Below are positions 34,514 through 42,873 of a stretch of 50,279 nucleotides of DNA, one piece after another. The number at the start of each line of letters is the position of its first letter. The first letter of the stretch is position 1. Below the pieces are notes generated by a model that worked only from the letters and a program-made list of their open reading frames with translations, did not search any database and was not told where the DNA came from. The DNA lies in contig WYBX01000006.1 in assembly GCA_011525695.1 (NCBI GenBank), positions 1 through 50,279 on the forward strand, read 5' to 3'. The DNA comes from Verrucomicrobiia bacterium (lineage in GTDB: Bacteria; Verrucomicrobiota; Verrucomicrobiia; Opitutales; Opitutaceae). The translations under genes were made by a program, and so were the position numbers.

Positions 34514-35781
34514 CCCAAGACTCCTCCGGCAAACAGCACCCCAAGATTCGTCTCTCCGCGCCAATCCCTCAATGCCGGATGTTCAGATCCCGACACGATA
34601 TCTGTGGCTCCATCGTTGGTCTTAGCAAAGCACAATACCTGTCTAGGTTCAGCGATGCTCAAAATGACGGGCGAATGCGTTGCGAGGAGAATCTGCGCAT
34701 TGTATGTCGATGAGAGCGACTGAAACACAGTTTCCACGGCCTTGGGATGGATGCCGTTCTCCGGCTCTTCGATGAGAAACACACCGGTGAGCTCCGGCAG
34801 GTAGGCCGGCAGGGTGAGTGCGAGCAACCGAAGCGTGCCGTCTGACGCCATCCATGATGGCACCTCCAATCCGCCCGAGTAACGCAAGACCAGATAGCAG
34901 TGCCTATCATCCTGCCGATCGATGACTCTCACACCCTCCAGATCTGGCAGGGCCGTTCTGACGTGCTGTATCCAGTCTCGAATCCTATCGGGATTCCGCT
35001 TCTGTAGATCGCTCACCACCCATGGCAAGTTCGCACCATCGGGTCGAAAAACCCTGCCCTGCCCAGGCGGGCTCGCCCGTCTAATCAACAGGCTATTTAG
35101 GACTAGCGGCTGCACTCCCTCGCTGAGGAATGCCTTCAGCCATGTTGCCACGGGAAACTTCGCCTGATCCTCAGGCAGATTTCCCAATGCCGATTTCCTT
35201 GGTCCCAATTTGATCGAAGGAAACCAGCCCTTTCCGGATTCTTCAGTGGTTTCCGAATAGAAGTTGTCATTGCCGCCCATTTTCTTCGTGAGAATCGAGC
35301 GTTCTTGACCGGCGGCCCGCTTGCTCATGATTGTCCCCGGTTCTTCACGGGCAAACGGAAACACGCCATTGCGTTCCACGGGGAGGACCGAAACCGTCTT
35401 CTTGAAGAGTGCGCGCTCGTGGTTGATCCCAAAGTCCCCGGTCGCGGAGTCGAACCCAATCTGGACCTCATAGCGGATTGCGTCGAATCCCCGGGTGGAA
35501 CCATCACGGATCTTGGCCAGACGTTCCGCCGGTATACGGGCTTCAACCGCCAGTTCAAAACCGTCTCCTTGCCGACCCCATATCAAGTCCTCGAAATTTT
35601 GCGTCCGCTCCCTTACCGCCGCATCCAATCCGTCGGCGACGAGCCTTCCCAAAAATCCGACCACGTCGAGGAATGTTGATTTTCCGCTGGCGTTGGGCCC
35701 CACCAAGACATGGAAGGACTCCAAATCCTTCCGCACATACTTCAGGCAACGGTAGCGGCGGGCTTCTACGGCTGTAATCAT
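34510..35781 (-). CDS. RecF/OLD-like AAA ATPase (AAA_15/AAA_21)
   Basis: 423 residues. N-terminus MITAVEARRYRCLKYVRKDL, then Walker A GPNASGKST (28-36). A long helical and variable middle (60-300) is followed by the ABC-like signature WMASDGTLRLLAL (SDGT, 313-316), Walker B VFLIEEPENGIHP (334-346) and H-loop LLATHSPVIL (367-370). This is the single-gene ATPase of the OLD/RecF type without its own nuclease domain; the nuclease-like part is encoded by the overlapping downstream gene. AGGA precedes ATG 35781 at suitable spacing, and a 20-codon frame ends in an ATGA overlap with it. The gene is visibly less GC-rich than its neighbours, suggesting transfer. Antiphage or plasmid defence is inferred. 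Confidence 0.9.
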   Translation of the reverse strand: MITAVEARRYRCLKYVRKDLESFHVLVGPNASGKSTFLDVVGFLGRLVADGLDAAVRERTQNFEDLIWGRQGDGFELAVEARIPAERLAKIRDGSTRGFDAIRYEVQIGFDSATGDFGINHERALFKKTVSVLPVERNGVFPFAREEPGTIMSKRAAGQERSILTKKMGGNDNFYSETTEESGKGWFPSIKLGPRKSALGNLPEDQAKFPVATWLKAFLSEGVQPLVLNSLLIRRASPPGQGRVFRPDGANLPWVVSDLQKRNPDRIRDWIQHVRTALPDLEGVRVIDRQDDRHCYLVLRYSGGLEVPSWMASDGTLRLLALTLPAYLPELTGVFLIEEPENGIHPKAVETVFQSLSSTYNAQILLATHSPVILSIAEPRQVLCFAKTNDGATDIVSGSEHPALRDWRGETNLGVLFAGGVLG

Positions 35782-35840
35782 GGCTGTTCCTGGTTGGCTG
35801 CAATGAAGTCGATTCCGGAGACGTTGGCAGTAGTTTTCAT
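35778..35840 (-). CDS. short upstream ORF coupled to the ATPase gene
   Basis: ATG 35840 opens a 20-codon frame, MKTTANVSGIDFIAANQEQP, whose TGA (35780-35778) overlaps the ATPase ATG (35781) in an ATGA. A GTG six codons further upstream directly follows an in-frame stop and could also start it. No strong Shine-Dalgarno sequence precedes it. It could be a leader peptide, a tiny first gene of the module, or the remnant of a longer gene. The ATPase-TOPRIM junction has the same ATGA arrangement, which is why it is listed. Confidence 0.3.
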   Translation of the reverse strand: MKTTANVSGIDFIAANQEQP

Positions 35841-35965
35841 AAGGCTAAGTTCATTCACTCAAGGCGGGACCTAACATCACTATCCGCTGGACAGCGCAAA
35901 TGCGACGGCGCGGCAGGTGATTGCCGAGCTTTCGAGAATGGAACACTCTTCAGAGCCACTCCAAA

Positions 35966-37327
35966 TCAGACGCCAGGATACTCCCAGCCCTTCCGATACT
36001 CCCGGCGGAGCAGCCGGTTCGCCTCGGGATCCCCGATCACCTGTTCCCGATCGGCATCCCAACGGAGGCTGCGGCCCAGCCGGTAGCTGATCATGCCGAG
36101 CAACGAGCAGTTCGTGGAGCGATGCCCCTCCTCGATGTCGCTGATCGGCCGCCGACCGCTCTGGATGCAGGCAAGAAAATCGGCCCAAAGTTCCCGGATG
36201 TTCTGCCCGTCGGGATCGTTGAGCTGCGGCTCCTCGTGCAGCACCGGCTCCTTAGCATCGACGGGATGAAAGGTCCACCCGCGGCGCCAACCGAGATGAA
36301 ACGTGCCCTTGGTGCCGTGGAAATAACAGCCGACCGGCTCGCCTTTTTCGGCGTTGTTGCCGCTGAACTGCCGCGACTCCCAGGTCACCGTGAGATTCTC
36401 GAACCCGTAGGTGGCAACCTGGTGATCGGGCGCATCGCTTGTCTGCTCATCCGGCGTCAGCACCGGCGGGCGCTTGATCGGCCGTCCGCCGGTGGAGAAC
36501 ACGGTTCGCGGCGCCTGCTGGCCGGTGATCCAGAGCACCTGGTCCAGCCAGTGAATCCCCCAGTCACCCAGCGTGCCGTTGGCATAATCGAGATACTGCC
36601 GAAAACCCCGCGGGTGAATTGCACCGCGCCAGGCTTCGCCGGACTTCCGCGGATCGCCGCCGTTGTACGGTCGCGTTGGCGCCGGACCGCACCAGAAGTC
36701 CCAGTCCAGCTCGGGCTGGACCGGCTGGGTGGGCAGCGGCTTTTCCGGCCCGCCTCCGCCGGAATAGACGAAGCAGCGGATCATGCCGATCTCGCCCGCC
36801 CGGCCTGACCGGATGAACTCGCGCGCCGACATGGCATGGGGCGATGTGCGGCGGTGGGTGCCCACCTGCACGACGCGTCCCGCCGCCCGGGCCGCGTTCA
36901 CCATCGCGCGACCCTCCGTGATCGTGTGGCCGATCGGCTTTTCCACGTAAACGTGCGCGCCGGCCTTGACCGCGGCAATCATCGGGAGCGCATGCCAGTG
37001 GTCCGGCGTGGCCACGATCACGATTTCAGGCTTCTCCTTCGCGAGGAGCTCGCGGTAGTCGCGATAGTGGCGCGGCTGATCCCGCGTAAGGCTGGACAGT
37101 TTTTCCGCGGTGGCCTGAAGCTGGCGCGAATCCACGTCGCAAAGCCCCACGATTTCGCACTGCCCGCTGGCAACGGCCTCGCCGAGGATATTGCCACCCC
37201 ACCAGCCGGCGCCAACCAGCGCGGTGCGGTATTTCCGGCCGGCCTTGTTCGCACCGTGAATATGCAGACTGGTGGTAGTGAGCGCGCTCGCCGCGAGCGA
37301 GCCCTTGAGGAAGGAGCGACGATTCAT
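35966..37327 (-). CDS. TAT-exported Gfo/Idh/MocA family oxidoreductase
   Basis: 453 residues from ATG 37327 (frame open to 37405). A twin-arginine signal is visible (MNRRSFLKGSLAASALTTTSLHIHGA). The Rossmann domain starts with RTALVGAGWWGGNIL (GAGWWG, 39-44), and the second sugar-dehydrogenase domain carries the EKPIGHTITEG motif with the catalytic-region Lys, and GTHRRTSPHAM. Large TAT-exported Gfo/Idh/MocA proteins are expanded in Verrucomicrobia and Planctomycetes and act on sugars in the periplasm with tightly bound NAD(P). The substrate cannot be read. It sits next to the candidate defence pair, separated by 184 bp, and about 150 bp from the propeller gene. Confidence 0.92.
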   Translation of the reverse strand: MNRRSFLKGSLAASALTTTSLHIHGANKAGRKYRTALVGAGWWGGNILGEAVASGQCEIVGLCDVDSRQLQATAEKLSSLTRDQPRHYRDYRELLAKEKPEIVIVATPDHWHALPMIAAVKAGAHVYVEKPIGHTITEGRAMVNAARAAGRVVQVGTHRRTSPHAMSAREFIRSGRAGEIGMIRCFVYSGGGGPEKPLPTQPVQPELDWDFWCGPAPTRPYNGGDPRKSGEAWRGAIHPRGFRQYLDYANGTLGDWGIHWLDQVLWITGQQAPRTVFSTGGRPIKRPPVLTPDEQTSDAPDHQVATYGFENLTVTWESRQFSGNNAEKGEPVGCYFHGTKGTFHLGWRRGWTFHPVDAKEPVLHEEPQLNDPDGQNIRELWADFLACIQSGRRPISDIEEGHRSTNCSLLGMISYRLGRSLRWDADREQVIGDPEANRLLRREYRKGWEYPGV

Positions 37328-37481
37328 GGGGTGGCAGCCGGTCGGTTCCAGGTAATCTGGATTCCAAACGCTCGAGTGCGAGTACGATTGTCGACCGGTT
37401 GCCAAACAAAAATGCCTGCGGCATTCTCCGGAGATTCTTCACCACCGCTCCCGAGGCTTCTTCTGCGGCTTGTGCCGGGAT

Positions 37482-39488
37482 TCAAGGTGTCTCGTAGACC
37501 TCCACCAGCGCGATCCCAGTTTCGCCGCCCACGCCCGTCACCTGGGCGGTGTAGATGCCAGCCGGCAGGTTCACCAGGAGCACCGCATCGGCACTGCCAG
37601 CTGCGAGCGGAAATGCCCCGACCAGATTCCCCTGCGAAGCGGCCGCTGCGGCCAGCGGAGCCGTGCTCCAGTCATTATTCTCCGCCAGCAGCTGCTGGCC
37701 ACGATACACGCGTAATTCCGGATTGCCCATCGTGCCGGGCACGCCGAATTCCGCCAATGTGGGACCAATCCCCCGCACCAGAATCGCACGGCTCTGTCCC
37801 TCGATCACGAAACCTGCGATCAAGGTGCTCTCGCCGCCAGCCACTGCACTCCGGGCCGAGACGTTGACCAGCCGGGTTCCAGACCCCGTTCCCGCTGAGT
37901 AGACCTCCATCAAGGCCACGCCGGTCGCACCGCCAGCATCCGAAATCGGGACCGTGTAGGGTCCGGCCGCAAACTCGCGCAACACGACGGCATCCGCACT
38001 GCCCTCCGGCAAGGGAAAGGCGCCGACCGTGGCCGACACTGCGGCGATCTGGGCTGCGTTCGCGGCGAGCCCCCAGTTGTCATTCTGATCGAGCAGCCCC
38101 TGCGTGGAGTGGACGGCCAGCTGCGGATCCGGCAGCCAGCCCGTGAGACCAAAGTCGCCGAGGGTCGGGCCGACCGCCCGCACCAGCAGCGTCTGCCCAC
38201 CGGTGCCGCCCACGACGAAACCGATGATCGGCCGCTCTTCCAACTGCGTTGCGACCAGGGTCCGAATCGACATGTTGGTCAGCCGGCCGGAAGTTCCTGG
38301 AACTGTCCCCATGGGCTGCCAGCCCGTCCGTTGCGGATCACGTCGCAACTGGGGCCAGTCCGTCAGCATCGCGGACGATGCGCTGGCGAGTGCGTAGACG
38401 CTCTTGTCCGAGCAGCCGATGTAGATCGAACCGTCGCTCGTCACCAGCGGGGAGGAGTCGGTCCAGTCCCCCAGCGCCGACTGCCAGAGCAGGCTGCCAT
38501 CGGGCCGGACGGCGAAGACGGCATTGTCGCTGGATCCGAACACGATGCTGCCGTCGGCGCGCACCGCCGGCGATGAATAGATGGGGTTCAGGGCCGTCTG
38601 GCCGGTTGTCGGAAACCGCCACCGTTCCGCACCGGATGGTTCCAAGGCATGCAACCGCCCTTCATCCGTGGTCACGTAGACGGTGCCATCGCGGCCCAGG
38701 ACGGGGGACGATTCAATGCCCCCATCAAGCTCGGTGCGCCACTTGAGCGTTCCGTCTGGATTGAGCGAATACAGGTTCACGTCCCGTGAGCCGATGTAGA
38801 CCGTGCCGTCGGCGGCGAGCGCCGGCGATCCCACGACCTCGGATTCCGTCGCGTACCGCCACTTTTCCGTCCCGTCCGGCCGGACCGCGTAAACCGAAAA
38901 GTCCCAGCAGCCGAAGTAGATTGTACCATCGGGCCCGATCGCCGGGGACGAATCGATCCAATCGGGTGCGGGAAACGTCCAGCGCAGGGATCCGTCAGGG
39001 TTGATCGCCGCCAGGGTCGTGCCTCCGCCGATGTAGATGGTGCCGTCGCCGCCGATCGCGGGCGACGAGGCGATGTAGGCATCGACCGGGTACGTCCATT
39101 TGGGTGTGCCATCGGCACGCAGGGCGTAGAGTATTCCGTCCCAGCAACCGAAGTAGATCGTGCCGTCCGGCGCGATGGCCGGCGTCGAATCGATCCAGTC
39201 CGGCGTCTCGAACCGCCACTTTTCCGTACCGTCGGGATTCAGGGCGAACAAGATTCCGGCGGTCGAGGCGCTGCTCGCGGATCCGACCTGGACGCCGATG
39301 TACAGGGTGCCGTCAGGGGCGACGGCCGGCGAGCCGACGATATTGCCCGCCGCCGCAGTCGACATCGTCCTGAACGGGCCGGCCCAGCGCATGGCGCCAT
39401 CCGGCTGGGCTTCTGCAGCACCGATCGGAAGCAGGAGCAGGGCCGCGAGGCGCAGCGCGAGCAATCGGGACCCCAGGGAATTTCGCAT
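37482..39488 (-). CDS. secreted PQQ-like beta-propeller protein with C-terminal repeats
   Basis: 668 residues from ATG 39488 (frame open to 39671). Signal peptide: LALRLAALLLLPIGAAEAQ. About eight propeller blades follow, several nearly identical: TPDWIDSTPAIAPDGTIYFG and APDWIDSSPAIGPDGTIYFG, with ADGT.YIG and NPDGT.KWR endings. After a linker with WPQLRRDPQRTGWQPMG come two copies of a roughly 120-residue domain, each with 'LVRAVGPTLGDFG' or 'LVRGIGPTLAEFG' and a QNDNW or NNDWS motif, common in Opitutaceae surface proteins. It lacks an obvious PQQ site, so it is probably structural or a binding protein. It ends with GIALVEVYETP. Confidence 0.88.
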   Translation of the reverse strand: MRNSLGSRLLALRLAALLLLPIGAAEAQPDGAMRWAGPFRTMSTAAAGNIVGSPAVAPDGTLYIGVQVGSASSASTAGILFALNPDGTEKWRFETPDWIDSTPAIAPDGTIYFGCWDGILYALRADGTPKWTYPVDAYIASSPAIGGDGTIYIGGGTTLAAINPDGSLRWTFPAPDWIDSSPAIGPDGTIYFGCWDFSVYAVRPDGTEKWRYATESEVVGSPALAADGTVYIGSRDVNLYSLNPDGTLKWRTELDGGIESSPVLGRDGTVYVTTDEGRLHALEPSGAERWRFPTTGQTALNPIYSSPAVRADGSIVFGSSDNAVFAVRPDGSLLWQSALGDWTDSSPLVTSDGSIYIGCSDKSVYALASASSAMLTDWPQLRRDPQRTGWQPMGTVPGTSGRLTNMSIRTLVATQLEERPIIGFVVGGTGGQTLLVRAVGPTLGDFGLTGWLPDPQLAVHSTQGLLDQNDNWGLAANAAQIAAVSATVGAFPLPEGSADAVVLREFAAGPYTVPISDAGGATGVALMEVYSAGTGSGTRLVNVSARSAVAGGESTLIAGFVIEGQSRAILVRGIGPTLAEFGVPGTMGNPELRVYRGQQLLAENNDWSTAPLAAAAASQGNLVGAFPLAAGSADAVLLVNLPAGIYTAQVTGVGGETGIALVEVYETP

Positions 39489-39576
39489 AGGCGGCCGATT
39501 TATTCGACCGGGAAGCGATTCGGCGCAAGTCGCAGCGGAGAAAAGCGGTTTTCCGGCCGTCAGGTTCACGCCTGGT

Positions 39577-40974
39577 TTACGCATGCGGAGCGGACGGAAC
39601 CGTGAGCCGGAACCGCGTGCCCAACTCGCTGCTGTCCACCAGTTCGAGACTGCCGCCGGCGTGCCGCGCAAGCTGATGGCTGATCGCCAGCCCGATGCCG
39701 CCCCCGCCCGGCTTGGAGCTGCGGATCGGCCGAAAGATCTGGCGGCGAACGTCCGGCGCCAGTCCCGATCCCTCGTCGCTCACGAGAAACTCCAGTTTCT
39801 CATCAGACCGACGGGCCAGCAGCGTGACGCTACGCCCTCGTGGCGACGCCTCGATTGCGTTGATCAGCAGGTTTTCCAGGATCAACAGGGCAAGATTTCC
39901 GGTCCGGCCCGCGACCGCCAGCTCCCGCGACGGTGGCGGCGCCTCCACGCTCACGCCCGCATTTCGCGCCGCCACAACCACCCGTGATTGGGCCTCCATG
40001 ACGATTTCCTCGACGGGCACATGATAACCGGCGGCAGCCGTGTCCTCGTCACGGAGCACATTGATCACCTCGTTGACGAGGCTCCGAAGCCGCCGGGTGG
40101 TATCGACGGCGAGCCGCCAGGCTTCGCCTCGTGCCGGGTCGGCGGTTTCCGGGGCGCTTTCGGCCACGAAGCCCTCCAATCCGCTCAACGGGCTCTTCAA
40201 CCCGTGAATCAAATGGGCACTGATCGCGCCGATCGCGCCGGTCTTGGCCGCAAAATCAAGCTCCCGGTTCGCGCGCGCAAGGTCCGCACTCTGGTCGAGC
40301 AGCCGGCGATTCGCCTCCGACAGCCGGCGCATCGCCCAGGCAAGAACGAGCACGATGATCGCGGCGCCACCGACGTAGGCGATGCCCGCCTGGATCCACA
40401 ATCGCCGATCGGTGCGGGCAAACTCGGCGGCGATTGACGCGCCATCGATCCAATATCGCGCCACGCCCAGGGCAGCGGATCCAGTCTGGGCATAAAGTGG
40501 CACGACCACGTCCAGGAGCGGCACGCGGAACGCGCCCGCCTCCGCCGGCAGCCCATAGACTTCCTCGAGGGCTCCCCGCGGCTCGAATCGGGCCTGCGGA
40601 GCTTGGAGGTTTGCCCGCCACCAGCGTGCCGCCGTGCCGGCCTCGGCCGAAAACGGCTCCGCCGCCCGCAGTTGACCCGCTGGATCGAAAAGCTGGATCG
40701 CCAGCACGCCCCGCAACCGTGACGACTCCATCACTGCCGCCAGCAACTCATCGAGGGGATCCACCACGGCGGCCATTTCTGTCGCCGGCGAGGCATTGGC
40801 GAGGTGGAGCAAGGCCACGGACTGGATAGCCTCCGCCTCCCGCCGAAGCGCCTCTTCCCGCAGCCGGCTGCGCAACTGCCAGGTCAGCCCCGCCACCAGG
40901 ATGCCAAACACCACCAGGGTGGTCAGCAGCACGGCCAGAAGCACGCGGCGGGGCTTCGAGTTCGCACCGATCAT
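39577..40974 (-). CDS. sensor histidine kinase of the sigma-54 locus
   Basis: 465 residues. TM1 (about 10-33), a periplasmic sensor domain of about 160 residues (34-193, with AIQLFDPAGQLRAAEPFSA and LLDVVVPLYAQTGSAALGVARYWIDG), TM2 (about 194-214), a coiled coil, then the H-box AISAHLIHGLKSPLSGLEGF (H257), N-box ENLLINAIEASPRG, G1 SDEGSGLAPDV and G2 GGGGIGLAIS. The periplasmic part resembles a PAS/CACHE-type sensor but is not clearly assigned. It is the last gene of an apparent operon: barrel protein 9 bp upstream, small secreted protein before that. Partner regulator inferred to be the NtrC-type gene at 42874-44262. Confidence 0.9.
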   Translation of the reverse strand: MIGANSKPRRVLLAVLLTTLVVFGILVAGLTWQLRSRLREEALRREAEAIQSVALLHLANASPATEMAAVVDPLDELLAAVMESSRLRGVLAIQLFDPAGQLRAAEPFSAEAGTAARWWRANLQAPQARFEPRGALEEVYGLPAEAGAFRVPLLDVVVPLYAQTGSAALGVARYWIDGASIAAEFARTDRRLWIQAGIAYVGGAAIIVLVLAWAMRRLSEANRRLLDQSADLARANRELDFAAKTGAIGAISAHLIHGLKSPLSGLEGFVAESAPETADPARGEAWRLAVDTTRRLRSLVNEVINVLRDEDTAAAGYHVPVEEIVMEAQSRVVVAARNAGVSVEAPPPSRELAVAGRTGNLALLILENLLINAIEASPRGRSVTLLARRSDEKLEFLVSDEGSGLAPDVRRQIFRPIRSSKPGGGGIGLAISHQLARHAGGSLELVDSSELGTRFRLTVPSAPHA

Positions 40975-40983
40975 GCAGGAGCA

Positions 40984-42138
40984 CTACAGATCCCGCTGGA
41001 TTCCCGCCAGCGCAGTGTTGGCGCGATAACTGAAGCCGTATTCGTTGGACCGGTTCCTCTCCCACCGGTGCTCGGCGAACAGGATCCAGCCGCCCGCGGT
41101 CTCGCGCTCAATCCTCACTTTCGTCTCGAATGAATCCGCAATCCGCGCCGGCGGAGCGATACCCGCACCGACAGTCTGGTGCAGATAGTCGGTTCGCCGC
41201 GCCTCGCCGTCGAAGAGTGCCCGCCATCGCCCACCCTCCCACTCCAGCACCGCCCGCACCCGGTCCTGGTCATAATCGAAGAATCCCGAGGCCTCGTCGC
41301 GATTTTCGAACCGGCCGGCGCCCAGGCCCGCGTGCCACTCGCCGCCACCCGTCCATCGGCTGTCCGCCCGCAATTCGGCTTCCTGCTGGATGAAACGCAG
41401 CCGTGTCCCCGCCAGTGGACGGCCGCCGGCCGAATACTGGTTTCGCGTGGCATAACTTCGCCGGTGGCCGGACCAGCTGGCGGCCAGTTCCAGCGCCTCA
41501 CTTCGACTCCACACCAGTCGGCCCCCGGCCTTCACCGCGTCGAAGTCGCCGGCAAATTCACGGTAGTCGGTCCGTTTGACCTGCACCAGCGGCTCCAGGG
41601 TGAAGCCGCCCGGCAGTTGGAGTCTCACCACCGCCGTCGCGAAGCCGCCGCGGACCCGCGCCGGTGCCACCCACCGGACGGCATCGGTCTCCGACAGATC
41701 CACCACCGTGTCCTCGAGAAACCCGTCGGCTTTCAGCCGCATGCTCAATCGCCCGGATCCCTGCCACCGCAATTCAGCATGGCCGAACCAGAGTTCGTCG
41801 CCGTCCGTCTCAGGCGGCGGAGAAACCAGTTTCAGGATGTCGGCGCTCAGGAATGAGACCAGCTCCCACTTGTCTCCAATCGGATAATACAGGAACACGT
41901 CGGCCTCGGCCCGGCCAAAGGTCCGGGCCAGCGGAGCAAAGGGTGACAGCAGGACATTGTCGCGCCAGCCGACCGAGCCGCGCAGGGTCGTGAGAATCTC
42001 GAGTCGCGAGGCGCTGGCGGCAGGCTCCGGTGCGGCTGCGGCCGCCGATGGATCCGGCGGCGCCGCGCCGGCAGCGGCCCAGGCGAGAAACAGGACTGCT
42101 TGGATTCGCCAGGTTCGTGACATGCGAAGGAGGCCCAT
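40984..42138 (-). CDS. outer-membrane beta-barrel-like protein
   Basis: 384 residues. Signal peptide (WRIQAVLFLAWAAAGAAP), Ala/Pro spacer (PPDPSAAAAAPEPAAS), then amphipathic strands every 10-12 residues with aromatic ends: ILTTLRGSVGWRDNVLLSP, ADVFLYYPIGDKWELVSFL, LWFGHAELRWQGSGRLSMRL, WILFAEHRWERNRSNEYGFS. The C-terminus reads NTALAGIQRDL, without the usual final Phe. Beta-barrel location in the outer membrane is inferred. ATG 42138 or 42123 may start it. Gene order and spacing (76 bp upstream, 9 bp downstream) place it between the small repeat protein and the sensor kinase, so it may deliver or monitor the signal the kinase reads. Confidence 0.75.
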   Translation of the reverse strand: MGLLRMSRTWRIQAVLFLAWAAAGAAPPDPSAAAAAPEPAASASRLEILTTLRGSVGWRDNVLLSPFAPLARTFGRAEADVFLYYPIGDKWELVSFLSADILKLVSPPPETDGDELWFGHAELRWQGSGRLSMRLKADGFLEDTVVDLSETDAVRWVAPARVRGGFATAVVRLQLPGGFTLEPLVQVKRTDYREFAGDFDAVKAGGRLVWSRSEALELAASWSGHRRSYATRNQYSAGGRPLAGTRLRFIQQEAELRADSRWTGGGEWHAGLGAGRFENRDEASGFFDYDQDRVRAVLEWEGGRWRALFDGEARRTDYLHQTVGAGIAPPARIADSFETKVRIERETAGGWILFAEHRWERNRSNEYGFSYRANTALAGIQRDL

Positions 42139-42214
42139 TCAGAAAACGAAAAATCGCAGGGCGGGGAAAGGAGCCTCCGCCCTGCGGCAATCAATTGCTT
42201 CGGAAGGAAATCGC

Positions 42215-42679
42215 TCAGCCGCCGCTGCCGTTCTTGCGCTGCTCACGGAGCCGCTTCAGTTCCTCGCCGATTTCGCGCCGGAGCGTCCGCTGCTCTTCCT
42301 TGCGGACCTGCTGCTCCGACCGGAGCTGCTCGAGGATGGCTTTCCGTTCCTCTTCCGTCGCGGCGGAGTCCAGCTTTTGCAGCAGTTCTCTCCGCTGGGC
42401 CATCAGCTGATCCCGCCGGGTGTCGAAGGTCTTCAGCAACGCCTGCACCGCCTGGGCATTCTCGGAGGCCCTTGGATTCGGGGTGTGACGACGGTCCTTG
42501 CCCGGGGGGGTTGCCGGTGGAGTCCGGCCTGTCGTCGGAGTGTCGTCGGTGGTCGGCGTGTCACCCGTCGTCGGAGTGTCGCCAGTCGTTGGGGTATCGC
42601 CGGTGGTCTGCGCCTGCAGGCCAATCGGGAGCGCGAGCGCCAGGCCCGCTAGGATGAGGAGTCGATTGATGTGTTTCAT
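42215..42679 (-). CDS. small exported coiled-coil protein with TTGDTP repeats
   Basis: 154 residues. Signal peptide (MKHINRLLILAGLALALPIGLQAQ), then five near-perfect TTGDTP/TTDDTP/TTGRTP hexapeptide repeats (about 25-54), a basic Pro-rich stretch, and a charged coiled coil (about 75-148; QLMAQRRELLQKLDSAATEE, ILEQLRSEQQVRKEEQRTLR). It resembles periplasmic chaperone-like helical proteins (CpxP/Spy-like size and composition) only loosely; homology is not claimed. It is the first gene after a sigma-54-type promoter (42708-42722), about 18-30 nt from the expected transcript start. The DNA of the repeat is itself repetitive (GTCGGAGTGTCGTCGGTGGT and variants), so copy number may vary. Confidence 0.85.
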   Translation of the reverse strand: MKHINRLLILAGLALALPIGLQAQTTGDTPTTGDTPTTGDTPTTDDTPTTGRTPPATPPGKDRRHTPNPRASENAQAVQALLKTFDTRRDQLMAQRRELLQKLDSAATEEERKAILEQLRSEQQVRKEEQRTLRREIGEELKRLREQRKNGSGG

Positions 42680-42707
42680 GGACCGTTTTTAGTTCGCCCG
42701 GAATATC

Positions 42708-42722
42708 GCAACCCGCGTGCCA
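42708..42722 (-). promoter_or_regulatory. sigma-54 promoter
   Basis: On the minus strand 42722-42708 reads TGGCACG-CGGG-TTGC, an exact match to the -24/-12 core TGGCACG-N4-TTGC, with the next base G instead of A/T. The predicted transcript start is near 42697, and the ATG of the small secreted protein is at 42679. A possible activator dyad TCCC-GGTT-GGGA (42790-42801) lies about 95-105 bp upstream of the start. The NtrC-type gene at 42874-44262 is the natural activator. Confidence 0.85.
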
Positions 42723-42873
42723 CATCCTGCGCCGAAGACTAGATGCTGGTATTTAGACTCTTGCGAATTTAACCCCCGGGAAAGCCCGGTCCCGGTTGGG
42801 AGCTTTCACCCAAGTGGGGCCGGCAAAGCGTGGGTGTAGGTCCCAATTTCTGCATCGGTCGCAATGATAACCA

